Below, in pieces: positions 23,978 to 32,605 of a DNA stretch of 64,000 bases. The DNA lies in NCBI GenBank assembly GCA_963697975.1, contig OY969111.1, forward strand, positions 2,666,001-2,730,000, in the 5' to 3' direction. How positions within the stretch are numbered: position 1 is the stretch's first letter; each line of letters begins with the position of its first letter. The notes under the pieces are model-generated. The model worked only from the letters and a program-made list of their open reading frames with translations, was not told the DNA's origin and did no database searches. The DNA comes from QHXM01 sp963697975. GTDB lineage: Bacteria > Acidobacteriota > Blastocatellia > Pyrinomonadales > Pyrinomonadaceae. The position numbers were made by a program, and so were the translations under genes.

Positions 23978-26023
23978 ATGAAACGCACCCTCTCTGCCCT
24001 GCTAGTGATAATTTGTTTTTGCTCAATCACTCTTGCCCAGGATGCTGCGAGTGAAAGGACCAAGAAAGCGCTCGCCGACGCTGCAAAAAATGGAAATGGG
24101 TTGACTACCCAAATGATGGTCAACGGCAACGTCCACGCCCAAGCCGTGCTAATCCCCAGGGTAGATGCCCGCCGAATTTTTGGTAACGAGATCGCCAATA
24201 ACTATGCGGTCGTCGAAATAAATGTCGGCAACAAGAGTCCGGACGCGGCACTGATTATTCATGGAGTCTTTATCGACTATCGTGATTGGCCGCTCAGCGG
24301 CGCACCCTCTGGGGACATAAGTTCGCTGCGTAGCCCTGACCCGTACCAGGCTTCGACGTTTCCAAGCCAGGTAGCCAGTGAAGAGTATCGTGTAGTGCGC
24401 GGTCAATTGCTCGACGCACAGACCGATACTTGGAGAAACCGGTTCCTGCGCTGGTTGACGCTCGCGGGCAATCTGGCGGGAGCCTTTACTTTCTCGCTGA
24501 ATGAGCAAGGAATTGTTAAGGGAATCGCCGCGGCTACTGGTGTCGGTATCCCCGGAGTCGCCACGGCCTGGCCCGACAAGACGATAGACCAACTTAACCG
24601 CGTCAGCGACTTCGGATTTCGTTCCAACAAACTGATTCCCAAACAAGGGTCGGACATTATCGTCTGTTTCTTTCCTATCGATAGGTTTCTGACGCCCGGT
24701 TTCCGCAAGCTGTTCCTGAAATCCCCGGCGCTCTTTTTTGCGCCGTTACAAATGCTCGTCGATAAGAAAGTCAAAGCAGATGCCGATGCCGCTCTGGGAG
24801 ACCTCTTCAAAGATTTTGGATTCGATTTCCTAGCCTTAAAAAAGGCTTTACCCTGTTACATGACAATCAAGCACGGCGGACGTACTACTACCGGCTATGA
24901 CTTTTGTCTGGATTATTTTGGCCTTGAGATTAAGAAGAACCCGGTGACTCATCAAGAACTTGAGCCGCGCACTTTTGGTGTGAAGAGCGGCTCCGATGCC
25001 AAATTCAAGTTGTTCCTGGGCCTGGAATTTCTCGGCAGTGTCAGTCTCAACCGCATCACAATCACCATCGACGGCGTCATGTCTGTCGATGTCAACACGG
25101 TTGCAGCCAGAATCGACGAGATTGAGTTTGACAAGATCGCCGACTGCGGCGACGCCGACGGTCAGTGCTCCTGGAGGAACGTCGCTGCCAATGGCGGCGT
25201 GCGAACCGGGGTTATTCGGGGAGCCTACCTCAGCGGAGGCAAAGTTGTCATGGCCGAGCAGACGGCTCTTGGCATAGAGGACTTGAAAGTGATTACTGAA
25301 GGGTCAAATGACAACGAGCTGCATTTCTCTTTCAAACTGACCAAGCCAGTGCCCAATCAAACCAAACTTCACTTCACCGTGGTGAAGGAAGACTCCAGCT
25401 CTGACGCTGCGAAACCCAAGAAGCTGGAGAGCAATACATGGGAATCTGTGGTGGCCTACTCCCCAACTGCGACGGCAATAACCGACCGGACGCTATCGGG
25501 CACAACCTTAACCGTCAAGGGCAAAGGTTTCCTGGCAGCCCCATTGGTCGTTAATCTACACTCGGAAGCGGGAACTGACATCACCGTAGCACCGGTTGCC
25601 GGTACCCTCACCGATACTCAGTTTGACATTACGCTTCCCACGACCAACGCAGATTTCAAAGCCGGTTGCTGGTACGTGCAGGTGACAGCGGGCGGACTTA
25701 CTTCGAACCGCTCGGAAAAATTCTCCTCACGCACTCCTACGCCAACGCTCGATTCCGCGAAGCATAACGGCAAATTCATCTTTCTGAAAGGAAATGATCT
25801 GGTGAACCTGTCACACTGTGACGGGACCATGATAAGTTTCCGATTGAACCAGACAGGTGCCGCTTCCATCCCTCTTGTAGTTGAGGACTGGAGCAATGGC
25901 GAGCCGGTGTTGGTTCTGCCTGAAGCAGCTAAAACAGGTGCATGGAAGGTGGAGGTATTAGTCGACGGAAATCCGGTCCCAGCAGGTGCGGTCACTGCCG
26001 ACCTGAAGGCAAATACCCCGTAG
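23978..26023 (+). CDS. Large secreted protein with C-terminal IPT/TIG-like beta region, unknown function
   Basis: 681 residues from ATG 23978, eight nt after a strong AGGAGG; a longer frame from 23939 is unlikely. The signal peptide MKRTLSALLVIICFCSITLAQ is clear. The central part has strands such as NNYAVVEINVGNKSPDAALI and a DIIVCFFPIDRF segment; no catalytic motif was seen. The last 200 residues contain TLSGTTLTVKGKGFLAAPL and a repeat-like second unit (SAKHNGKFIFLKGNDLV), patterns of IPT/TIG immunoglobulin-like domains. Probably an exported or surface binding protein. A strong hairpin follows the stop. Confidence 0.72.
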   Translation: MKRTLSALLVIICFCSITLAQDAASERTKKALADAAKNGNGLTTQMMVNGNVHAQAVLIPRVDARRIFGNEIANNYAVVEINVGNKSPDAALIIHGVFIDYRDWPLSGAPSGDISSLRSPDPYQASTFPSQVASEEYRVVRGQLLDAQTDTWRNRFLRWLTLAGNLAGAFTFSLNEQGIVKGIAAATGVGIPGVATAWPDKTIDQLNRVSDFGFRSNKLIPKQGSDIIVCFFPIDRFLTPGFRKLFLKSPALFFAPLQMLVDKKVKADADAALGDLFKDFGFDFLALKKALPCYMTIKHGGRTTTGYDFCLDYFGLEIKKNPVTHQELEPRTFGVKSGSDAKFKLFLGLEFLGSVSLNRITITIDGVMSVDVNTVAARIDEIEFDKIADCGDADGQCSWRNVAANGGVRTGVIRGAYLSGGKVVMAEQTALGIEDLKVITEGSNDNELHFSFKLTKPVPNQTKLHFTVVKEDSSSDAAKPKKLESNTWESVVAYSPTATAITDRTLSGTTLTVKGKGFLAAPLVVNLHSEAGTDITVAPVAGTLTDTQFDITLPTTNADFKAGCWYVQVTAGGLTSNRSEKFSSRTPTPTLDSAKHNGKFIFLKGNDLVNLSHCDGTMISFRLNQTGAASIPLVVEDWSNGEPVLVLPEAAKTGAWKVEVLVDGNPVPAGAVTADLKANTP

Positions 26024-26040
26024 GCCGAACGACCTGAGAT

Positions 26041-26078
26041 TCGAGGGGCAACGCGTGTTTCCGCGTGTTGCCCCTCGA
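26041..26078 (+). terminator. Terminator-like hairpin after the TIG-like secreted gene
   Basis: tcgaggggcaacgcg (26041-26055) pairs with cgcgtgttgcccctcga (26062-26078), leaving a one-base bulge. It lies 18 nt after the stop and is followed by a T-rich ccattttg stretch. The remaining gap to 26291 holds no recognised feature. Confidence 0.65.
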
Positions 26079-26290
26079 CTCCATTTTGCGTGTTTGTTAA
26101 GGCAGGCTGGAATCAGAAGTCCCGTCGCGAAGCAATTAACTAATCAGAGCATTTCGCTTAACCAGTCGGGCTAGCGAATAAACGCAAGGAATTGCGACAT
26201 TATCCAGAGCGACCTCATCGACGCTGATCGTTCTTACCTTCATCTCCCGTCCGAACTCAGGTTAAGATAGTTCAAAGGGGGAAAGCTCAA

Positions 26291-26725
26291 ATGATGAAAA
26301 GTATTTTTAGGAAGCTATTGACGGTAATAATATTTCTGTGTGCGACATTTTTATTAACATCGTCGGCTGGAGCGCAGGGGCGCATCAGGCCGCCGGATAG
26401 CATCAAGTGCGATCACAATCACCTCACTTCGTTTACGGGAAGAATCCTTTCCTATCAAAGAAGGCCGGGGCGCGTTGTCATACGGATGCGAACCGATGAG
26501 GCGACGACGGAGAACTTCACGCTGCGCTTTGGGAGAACGGAAGATGCCGCGAAATGGTTTTTGCTGATGGGCGAGCCGTTCAAGCAAAGCGATTGGGCTT
26601 TGATCGAACGAAGCCGTTATCGTCTGCGCCCGAAGATGCGCGCGACCGTCTGGGTGTGCGACGACCGTTCGACCCCGATTGTTGACTGGCGACCGGGCGA
26701 GGGCAGGAATAATACGGTCTTTTGA
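26291..26725 (+). CDS. Small secreted basic protein, unknown function
   Basis: 144 residues; GGGGGAAAG lies about ten nt before the ATG, and ATG at 26294 is an equally good start. Signal peptide MMKSIFRKLLTVIIFLC..SAGAQ. The mature part is a short beta-rich domain with CDHNHLTSFTGRILSYQRRPG and RVVIRMRTDEATTENF. Two Cys (C40, and C126 in VWVCDDRS) could form a disulfide. I recognise no family. It is 54 nt upstream of the rhodanese lipoprotein and co-directional, so the two may be co-transcribed. Confidence 0.7.
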   Translation: MMKSIFRKLLTVIIFLCATFLLTSSAGAQGRIRPPDSIKCDHNHLTSFTGRILSYQRRPGRVVIRMRTDEATTENFTLRFGRTEDAAKWFLLMGEPFKQSDWALIERSRYRLRPKMRATVWVCDDRSTPIVDWRPGEGRNNTVF

Positions 26726-26779
26726 GAACTCTTCCGCGCCCGGCAATTACAATCAACCCTACCGAGAGAAAACAGTTTA

Positions 26780-27256
26780 ATGAACGAGCGAATACTTTGC
26801 CGCGTCTCACTGGTAATGATTCTCGTCCTCGCCGGTTTTGCTCTGACCGCGTGCAAGAGGAGTGGAAACGTTCAACGGAGCGAGCAGCAAGCTGATGCGC
26901 AGCCCACCAATTCGCCCGCGCTGCCAACGGATGGAGTGAGGCGCGTCACAACGCTTGAGTTAAAAGACGCTCTGGAAAAAGGTGAGGCCGTAGTCCTCGA
27001 TGTGCGCGGCGAAGTCGAATACAAGCTCGGACACATTAAGGGCGCGCGTTCCCTTCCTCTGGGCTTAATCGCAGGGCAGTCAGAGGCTTTGCCGCGAGAC
27101 AAACTGATCGTCACCTACTGCGCTTGAACGCGCGAGCAAATCAGCGCCCGTGCGGTGCTTAAACTCAATGAGCTTGGAATCGAACAGGCGGGCGCGTTGC
27201 TCGGCGGCTGGGATGCGTGGATCGCCGCAGGACTTCCGACGGAAAGCGAAGAGTAA
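26780..27256 (+). CDS. Rhodanese-domain lipoprotein with in-frame UGA (selenocysteine candidate or nonsense)
   Basis: The frame from ATG 26780 meets TGA at 27125-27127 after 115 codons, then continues open for 42 more codons to TAA at 27254-27256. Both halves are rhodanese: EAVVLDVRGEVEYKLGHIKG before, and TREQISARAVLKLNELGI plus LLGGWDAWIAAGLP after. The TGA falls in the active-site loop VTYCA-TGA-TREQISAR, where relatives commonly have YCxC. The N-terminus has a lipobox (LAGFALTAC), so it is probably a membrane lipoprotein. Either UGA is read as Sec, or this is a fresh nonsense mutation or base error. No frame shift or decay is visible in the second half. Confidence 0.7.
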
Positions 27257-27265
27257 GGTAAAAGT

Positions 27266-27335
27266 AAAAAGGCGAAAGGGAGGCGGAGAACCACATTTGA
27301 TTAAAAGTGGTTCTCCGCCTCCCTTTCGCCTTTTT
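27266..27335. terminator. Bidirectional terminator, perfect 29-bp stem
   Basis: Arms 27266-27294 and 27307-27335 pair perfectly around a 12-nt loop. The arms begin with A5 and end with T5, giving a U-tract on either strand. It lies between convergent genes (rhodanese and metalloprotease), ten nt after the rhodanese TAA. Confidence 0.9.
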
Positions 27336-27362
27336 ACCCTTTGCCTTGTCTTATGCCTTGTC

Positions 27363-28283
27363 TTACAGTCCGCGATATTGCAGCGTCAGAGCGTCTGCGC
27401 GTGTGCCCTGTCCTGACGTAAATTTGTACATGCAGGAATCAATGGAGTAGTCCATGAAGTTCTCGATTGGATCGAGACCGGCTTTGTTCCTGCAAGTGTC
27501 AAGACCTGTGGGGCAGCCGCTGGCGGGTGAGCGTTCTGCCGGAGTGTCGCTGACAAAATCGCCATTACCGTTACAGCCGCCCTGGAAGGTGTGATAAAGG
27601 CCGACCCAGTGTCCAACCTCATGTGTCGCCGTGTCGCCTAAGTTGTAAGGCGAAGCCGAGCCGCCCGGCAGGCTGGAATAGAGGCAAACCACGCCGTCCA
27701 TCACAGGATCGCTGGCATAGCTCCACGGGAAAGTCGCCCAGCCGAGAAGCCCGCCGCCCATGTTGTTCGTGTAAAGATTAAGATCAGCCGCGCCGCCCCT
27801 GCGCAAGGCTGTCTTCATCTGCCGCTCGCAGGTGCCGCCCGTGCATGTGTACCATGAATTGTTCGCCGTGCGGTCGGTGGCCACTCTGGTAAATCTGTAA
27901 ATGGTGTTTGCGCCGCCGGTCGCTCCGCTGTAGGCATTGTTCAGGACTGCGATCTGATTTGCGATTGCCGTGTCCGTGACATTCCCTGCGCCTGAAGTAT
28001 TGGTGATGACGTGAACATAAACGTTAACGTTGACTGTCCCTGTTCTTTCCGCCGCGCCGGTTTCGGCCCTGCGGTTGTTTTTGAACCGATCATTAGCTTC
28101 GTCAATTAAGCGGGCAGTGGCTTCGTCCGGGTGCTTGGTGCCGCATTTGAGGAAGGAAGCATTAGGATTAGCGCGCTCAAAGGCTTGGTCTGACTGCGCT
28201 GAAGTGCTGCGAGTGAGGCTGCCGATAACCAGCGCGAGGGCGAGCGTACCGACAGACAGTAGAGCTACAAACTTACGATTCAT
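27363..28283 (-). CDS. Secreted zinc metalloprotease, M43 (pappalysin/cytophagalysin) type
   Basis: 306 residues from ATG 28283, seven to eight nt after GGAGG; the frame extends to 28322 but without a ribosome site. A signal peptide is followed by a short propeptide with KCGTKHPDEA, whose Cys may act as a switch. The zinc site THEVGHWVGLYHTF (about 220-232) is HExxHxxGxxH with Gly/His as in metzincins, and NFMDYSIDSCMYKFTSGQ is the Met-turn, exactly M43 style. Four or more Cys suggest disulfides. An extracellular protease is likely. Its own domain is complete, without the usual C-terminal sorting or repeat domains. Confidence 0.9.
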   Translation of the reverse strand: MNRKFVALLSVGTLALALVIGSLTRSTSAQSDQAFERANPNASFLKCGTKHPDEATARLIDEANDRFKNNRRAETGAAERTGTVNVNVYVHVITNTSGAGNVTDTAIANQIAVLNNAYSGATGGANTIYRFTRVATDRTANNSWYTCTGGTCERQMKTALRRGGAADLNLYTNNMGGGLLGWATFPWSYASDPVMDGVVCLYSSLPGGSASPYNLGDTATHEVGHWVGLYHTFQGGCNGNGDFVSDTPAERSPASGCPTGLDTCRNKAGLDPIENFMDYSIDSCMYKFTSGQGTRADALTLQYRGL

Positions 28284-28322
28284 TCTAAATCCTCCGGTAG
28301 GTGGGTATATCCTTACTTTCAT

Positions 28323-28825
28323 AAGGATGGGTGTTGATTCTTTGCAAGGGCGACAAGGGCGCTCTCACATGCTAAAGCACGCACCAAGAGATGATGCCGG
28401 AACGATATAAATTAAAAATGCGCTCTTTTTGTGAAGGTATTGCTCACGCCGACAGTGGGGGGAAAAGATGTCAGCATTTGCAATTTGGGCGGCGACATCC
28501 TAAACCCGCAACCTCTTAAAGTCAATTTAATAATGCGTGAGGAAGGAAATTATTTAGGCGCAAAAAATTCGCCACCCCCCTGAGGGCTACGCTATCCGGT
28601 TAGCATCATTGTGCTTTCGTTATATTTCCCCGCTAATCGTTCTTTCTCCTCAGCTCGTAAGGGAGAGAAGCGCACTCTCTCTCTGGGTGACTTAGTGACT
28701 TTGTGGTGAGGTTTTATTAAATTCTTCTCAGTAGCCTCTTTGATTTTGCCGCCGCCAGCCCCTATCATTCCTGAGAGCTTAACAGGGACGTTTGTGAGGA
28801 CATAGAAATTTTGCTTGGACGCTTG
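28323..28825. other. 503-bp gap without supported feature
   Basis: AT-richer than its surroundings. It separates the metalloprotease start from a divergent hydrolase, so promoters for both must lie here, but no convincing -35/-10 pair, riboswitch or hairpin was found. Short frames on the minus strand lack ribosome sites and family resemblance. Confidence 0.5.
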
Positions 28826-29842
28826 ATGCACGCGCGTGAACGACATTACGCGACACGCGACACAAATAGAATCGTGCGCCCGTTTGAATGGGGCGCGCAG
28901 TTTATCAAAGAGCATGTCAACGGCGACGACCCGCGCCAGCTTTTCCGTCAGCACACGCAGGATGTCATGCGGCAAAGCGAAGAGTTTTATCAGCTTCCCG
29001 CGATTACGGACTACAGGCTGGCAGGTGAGCAGCTAACGTGGACGAGCGCCATCCACACACTGACGCCGGAGAACAACACCGTCCGCGCGCGTTTCTTTCC
29101 CGCGCCTCGGAAGGGAAAGGAGACGGCTGAGCGTCGTCCGGCGGTCATCCTGCTGCCGCAGTGGAACGCGCAGCCGGAAAGCCACGTGGACTTGTGCCGC
29201 GTGCTTAACCGTCTCGGCATCTCTGCGCTCCGGTTGACGCTTCCTTATCACGAAGCGCGCCGTCCCCCGGAACTCGAACGTGCAGATTATCTCGTCAGCC
29301 CTAACGTCGGGCGCACGATTCAATCGCTGCGTCAGGCTGTGCTTGACACGCGTGCTGCCGTCAACTGGTTGATTGAGCATGAAGGCTACAACTCAATCGG
29401 CATCCTCGGCACGAGCATCGGTTCATGCACGGCGTTTCTGGCCTTCGCGCATGATGAGCGAATTGATGTCGGAGTCTTCAATCACGTCTCAGGTTATGTC
29501 GCGGATGTCGTCTGGCACGGGCTTTCGACCATGCACGTGCGCGAAGGGTTCGGCGACGCATTGACGCTTGAAGAACTGCGCGACTACTGGCTGCCGATTA
29601 GTCCGCTTCCTTTCATCCCGCGCCTGTTGAAGATGCGCCAGCGCCCCATACGCTTCATCGCCGCGCGCTATGATCTAACTTTCCCCGTCAATCTCTCGCG
29701 TGACGTGATTGCGGAAGCCGGACGGCATAACATTCCGCTCGATGTCGCGTGGCTGCCATGCGGGCATTACACCCTCGGCGAGACGCCCTGGAAATATCTT
29801 GACGGCTGGAAGATCGCCGCGTTTCTCAGAAAGCACCTGTAG
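28826..29842 (+). CDS. Alpha/beta hydrolase, stop codon supplied by a repeat
   Basis: 338 residues from ATG 28826 (a TTG at 28811 is possible; no strong Shine-Dalgarno). RPAVILLPQWNAQPE begins the hydrolase core, GILGTSIGSCTAF is the nucleophile elbow (GxSxG with Ser), ARYDLTFPV carries the Asp, and LPCGHYTLGETP the His, so the triad is complete. The 100-residue N-terminal extension is helical. No substrate can be assigned. The last codons are CAC CTG TAG, where TAG belongs to the 112-bp repeat starting at 29839; the true ancestral C-terminus may have been different. Confidence 0.8.
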   Translation: MHARERHYATRDTNRIVRPFEWGAQFIKEHVNGDDPRQLFRQHTQDVMRQSEEFYQLPAITDYRLAGEQLTWTSAIHTLTPENNTVRARFFPAPRKGKETAERRPAVILLPQWNAQPESHVDLCRVLNRLGISALRLTLPYHEARRPPELERADYLVSPNVGRTIQSLRQAVLDTRAAVNWLIEHEGYNSIGILGTSIGSCTAFLAFAHDERIDVGVFNHVSGYVADVVWHGLSTMHVREGFGDALTLEELRDYWLPISPLPFIPRLLKMRQRPIRFIAARYDLTFPVNLSRDVIAEAGRHNIPLDVAWLPCGHYTLGETPWKYLDGWKIAAFLRKHL

Positions 29843-29950
29843 GACAGACATTCCTGCCTGTCGTAGCGTGCGAACAGCACGCTGATAGTTTTCGCTAGCA
29901 GAGTATTCGCGCTCTATGCGCTCAATGACAGGCAGGAATGCCTGTCCCAC
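29839..29950. repeat. MITE-like element, copy A (112 bp)
   Basis: Terminal inverted repeats of about 24 bp (gtaggacagacattcctgcc.. and ..ggcaggaatgcctgtcccac) enclose hairpins, including gcgtgcg..cgcacgc-like pairs and a gcgaata/gagcgcgaata motif. The reverse complement of 34312-34422 matches it with only a few changes. A 24-bp mini-palindrome aggacagac..gtctgtcct follows at 29953-29976. The left end supplies the hydrolase TAG. Confidence 0.92.
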
Positions 29951-29991
29951 TCAGGACAGACAAGACTGTCTGTCCTACAACAGGAGGAACT

Positions 29992-30729
29992 ATGAAACGC
30001 TATCGTTGGCTACCTCTCTGGCTCTGCCTGCTGTCGCTCTCGGCGACCGCCGCGCATGCCCAATCGTATCGGTTGAACAGCTTGTCCGAGCAACTCAGTA
30101 CGCAGGCTAATGATTTGGCCGAGCGGAGCTACACGGACTACACCAACAGCAGATTCAGCAACAGAAGTAACATCGAAACGCTTTTCCTCGCTCAACAGTT
30201 CAGCGCCTCGGCCAACATCTTCCGCCGCATGGTGCGCGACTCGCGCCGCACCTCTGAATTGAGAGATGCCGCAGCAATTCTGACTGATCTCTCGCGTCGC
30301 GGTGGTACTGGAGGTTACTCCCGCAGCAGCCAATGGCAGGATGTGCAGCGCACGCTCGATGACATCCTGCGCGAATTGAACACGGGCGGCTCTCCCGGTG
30401 GCGGCGGCGGAGGCGGTCGCGGTGATGATGGACGCACAACGGGGCGCGTGCGCTGGCGCGGGACCGTTGACGATGATGTTCAACTCGTCATCAGGGATGA
30501 GAACGTCGAAGTCCGCACCATCGGCGGCAGTGAATACAACGACGCTAGCTACAATTTCACCTCGCCGCTGCCGCGCCGCCGCGTTACCGTCAACGCCGTC
30601 AAGATCAGGGGGCGGGGCGAAGTGCGCGTTCTCCAGCAGCCATCACGCGACAACGATTTCACGGCGGTCGTGCAGGTGCGCGACTCCGGCGGCGGGGCAA
30701 GGGAATACGAAATTGATATCAGTTGGTAA
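29992..30729 (+). CDS. Secreted protein with Gly-rich linker, unknown function
   Basis: 245 residues from ATG 29992, with AGGAGG five nt before it. Signal peptide MKRYRWLPLWLCLLSLSAT..AHAQ. Residues 25-125 are helical and Arg/Ser-rich; then GGSPGGGGGGGRGDDGRTTG links to a 75-residue beta domain with VDDDVQLVIRDENVEVRTIG and PLPRRRVTVNAVKIRGRGEV. I recognise no family, though similar two-part secreted proteins are common in this phylum. The gene sits between two kinds of repeat. Confidence 0.72.
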   Translation: MKRYRWLPLWLCLLSLSATAAHAQSYRLNSLSEQLSTQANDLAERSYTDYTNSRFSNRSNIETLFLAQQFSASANIFRRMVRDSRRTSELRDAAAILTDLSRRGGTGGYSRSSQWQDVQRTLDDILRELNTGGSPGGGGGGGRGDDGRTTGRVRWRGTVDDDVQLVIRDENVEVRTIGGSEYNDASYNFTSPLPRRRVTVNAVKIRGRGEVRVLQQPSRDNDFTAVVQVRDSGGGAREYEIDISW

Positions 30730-30741
30730 CGACAGGAAAGA

Positions 30742-30845
30742 AATAGACAGGATTAACAGGATTAGCAAGATTAAGAAGACAAGTCAGGTCAAGGGGCTTG
30801 ATGCTTCTTCTCTTCCTCCTGTTAATCCTGTAAATCCTGTCTATT
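30742..30845. repeat. Inverted repeat of AGGATTAACAGGATT words
   Basis: aatagacaggattaacaggatta (from 30742) pairs with ttaatcctgtaaatcctgtctatt (to about 30845), with an inner aagaagac/cttcttct stretch. It is another short-word inverted array, located after the stop of the Gly-rich secreted gene. Confidence 0.8.
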
Positions 30846-30877
30846 CTCTTATTGGTTTTTGTCAGGGACTCTAAACG

Positions 30878-30916
30878 GCGAAAGGGTTGGGAGTTGATTG
30901 CTCCCAACCCTTTCGC
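30878..30916. terminator. Perfect 16-bp hairpin between convergent genes
   Basis: gcgaaagggttgggag (30878-30893) and ctcccaaccctttcgc (30901-30916) pair exactly across a 7-nt loop. It lies between convergent genes ending at 30729 and 30959. There is no long T-tract, but the position suits a bidirectional terminator. Confidence 0.7.
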
Positions 30917-30958
30917 TTAAACCCACCTGATATGTCTCTACCTTGCGTTGACCAATTA

Positions 30959-31708
30959 CTAAAACGGGTTGCCAAGCTCCTGCATGGTTTTTACTTCAGT
31001 GTAGCCCGCCGGAATCTCGAACAGCGCGGCGTCCAGTTTGGCGCTGGAGAGGTCTACGACTTCCTGCGTTGACGATGAAGCGGGGATGGCCGGGCCGTCT
31101 GCGCCGGTATTGAACTTGATCATTGTCGTCACCATCACGGGGTGACCCGGCTTGACCGTGCCGACGCTCTTGTAGCGTATCTCGTCCACACAATCAGACT
31201 GGTTGAACGCATTCGCGGCTGACTCTTCCGTCAGGCAGCTTATTCCATCAGCGATGTCAGCATACCAGCCGTCCGATTCCATCTCCATATTCATGGAGTT
31301 ACACGCGCCTTCGCTTGCCGAGACCACAGTCTTAGTTTTGAGATGTCGCGTCGTTAATCCAAGAATAGTTTTGCGCTCGCCCAGATCGGTCGTCGTGGTG
31401 GTGTAAGTAATCACGCCGCCCCGTCGCGCCTGTGTTGCGCCCGGATTGTGTGAGTTCGCTCCCGTCTTTCCCCCAAGAGGTGTAATCATGTAAGTCCGGG
31501 TCTTATCGTTAATCTGAATCGTGCGCTTGAGGTCGCATTGATAGATGGTCGTGTAGCCCATGCCTTCGGTGCGCTGGCGTGCGCCCTTAATGTAGGTCGT
31601 GCTGGTGAAACTCCGCCCGCCCGCCGTGCTCTTAGTCGTAATTTTGATGTCGGCCAGAACCACCGAAGCCGAACAGAGCAGAGCCAGCACCAGCGTCGTT
31701 GACTTCAT
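30959..31708 (-). CDS. Secreted protein of unknown family (DUF4412-like?)
   Basis: 249 residues from ATG 31708, which starts signal peptide MKSTTLVLALLCSASVVLAD with GGGGG about ten nt upstream; the open frame reaches 31876 without support. The mature part is beta-rich: DIKITTKSTAGGRSFTSTTY, QCDLKRTIQINDKTRTYM, GLTTRHLKTKTVV. This strand pattern recalls periplasmic LolA/DUF4412-type proteins, but the assignment is weak. It contains three or four Cys. No enzyme motif was seen. The gap upstream to 32015 (307 bp) is AT-rich and shows no riboswitch. Confidence 0.68.
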   Translation of the reverse strand: MKSTTLVLALLCSASVVLADIKITTKSTAGGRSFTSTTYIKGARQRTEGMGYTTIYQCDLKRTIQINDKTRTYMITPLGGKTGANSHNPGATQARRGGVITYTTTTTDLGERKTILGLTTRHLKTKTVVSASEGACNSMNMEMESDGWYADIADGISCLTEESAANAFNQSDCVDEIRYKSVGTVKPGHPVMVTTMIKFNTGADGPAIPASSSTQEVVDLSSAKLDAALFEIPAGYTEVKTMQELGNPF

Positions 31709-32015
31709 AAATTTTTGCCCCCAGAAAGTTCGCTCCCACTGGGTGGCTGTGGTGTTCGCGCTCCGGGTAGCGCTTTGGGCTGTCCCGCGCGGGTGGCGCT
31801 TGAAAGGAATAATGCTTCTGATATTTGAGAGCCTGAGTTTAAGATTCGTTTGAGGACTATGATTGCTGTTTGGCATCTGGCTTACCTCTGTATCTGGATA
31901 AAATGACTTCCTATTTACAAACGCGGAAAGTTTTGATGGAACGGATCACTTCTTCAAAAATAATCTGGCCGCGTGCTTAACTTTTTCCGCCGGTAAACTT
32001 AAAGGAGCAAACGGA

Positions 32016-32531
32016 GTGGAAACCCTGACGAAATATTTTGCGGTCGCGGTGGGCAGCGCCCTGGGCGGGATGCTGCGTTATTACCTGGGAGGCACAGCGC
32101 TGGCGCGTCTCGCCGGGTCGTTTCCGCTGGCGACGTTCGTCATCAACATCACCGGCTCGTTTATCATCGGCTTCTTTCTCACGCTCGTGGCGGAACGCCT
32201 CTCGCTTAGCCAACCCCTGCGGCTCGCCATCGCCGTCGGCTTCGTCGGCGCATACACGACCTTTTCAACCTTCGAGTATGAAACGGCGCGGCTCGCCGAG
32301 GAGAGACACTTCATGCTCGCGCTGCTGTATGTGGTCCTGAGCGTCGTCGTCGGCTTCGTCGCCGTGTGGGGCGGAATCATCGCGGCGCGGAAACTTCAGG
32401 GCGTGCCGACGATGGACAGCGCGGCCTACATGCAGTTTGAGCAACAGGCGGATGTGAGCGACCCGCCGCAAATGCGCGGCGCTGCGCGCGACATCCGCGA
32501 CGCGACCATCGAAATGAAAAGGAAGGCGTAA
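32016..32531 (+). CDS. crcB: Fluoride channel CrcB/Fluc with C-terminal extension
   Basis: 171 residues, GTG start with AGGAG seven nt upstream. Fluc forms a dimeric membrane channel that expels fluoride. Four helices and the family motifs are present: GSALGGMLRYYLGG, INITGSFIIGFF and VGAYTTFSTFEYE (the Phe-box TTFSTF). The final 45 residues after IIAARKL are hydrophilic and charged (PPQMRGAARD..EMKRKA) and are not part of the channel core, so this copy is longer than the usual 120-130. No fluoride riboswitch was found upstream. Confidence 0.88.
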   Translation: METLTKYFAVAVGSALGGMLRYYLGGTALARLAGSFPLATFVINITGSFIIGFFLTLVAERLSLSQPLRLAIAVGFVGAYTTFSTFEYETARLAEERHFMLALLYVVLSVVVGFVAVWGGIIAARKLQGVPTMDSAAYMQFEQQADVSDPPQMRGAARDIRDATIEMKRKA

Positions 32532-32605
32532 AATTATTGACTTCCCCTCGCGGTTAGCATAGAAGCTATACGCTCCATCAAAAACCATCTTCCGAAAGAA
32601 GACGC

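Noticed and set aside
31709..32015. Fluoride riboswitch before crcB
   Set aside because: The conserved crcB-motif blocks are not present in the leader.
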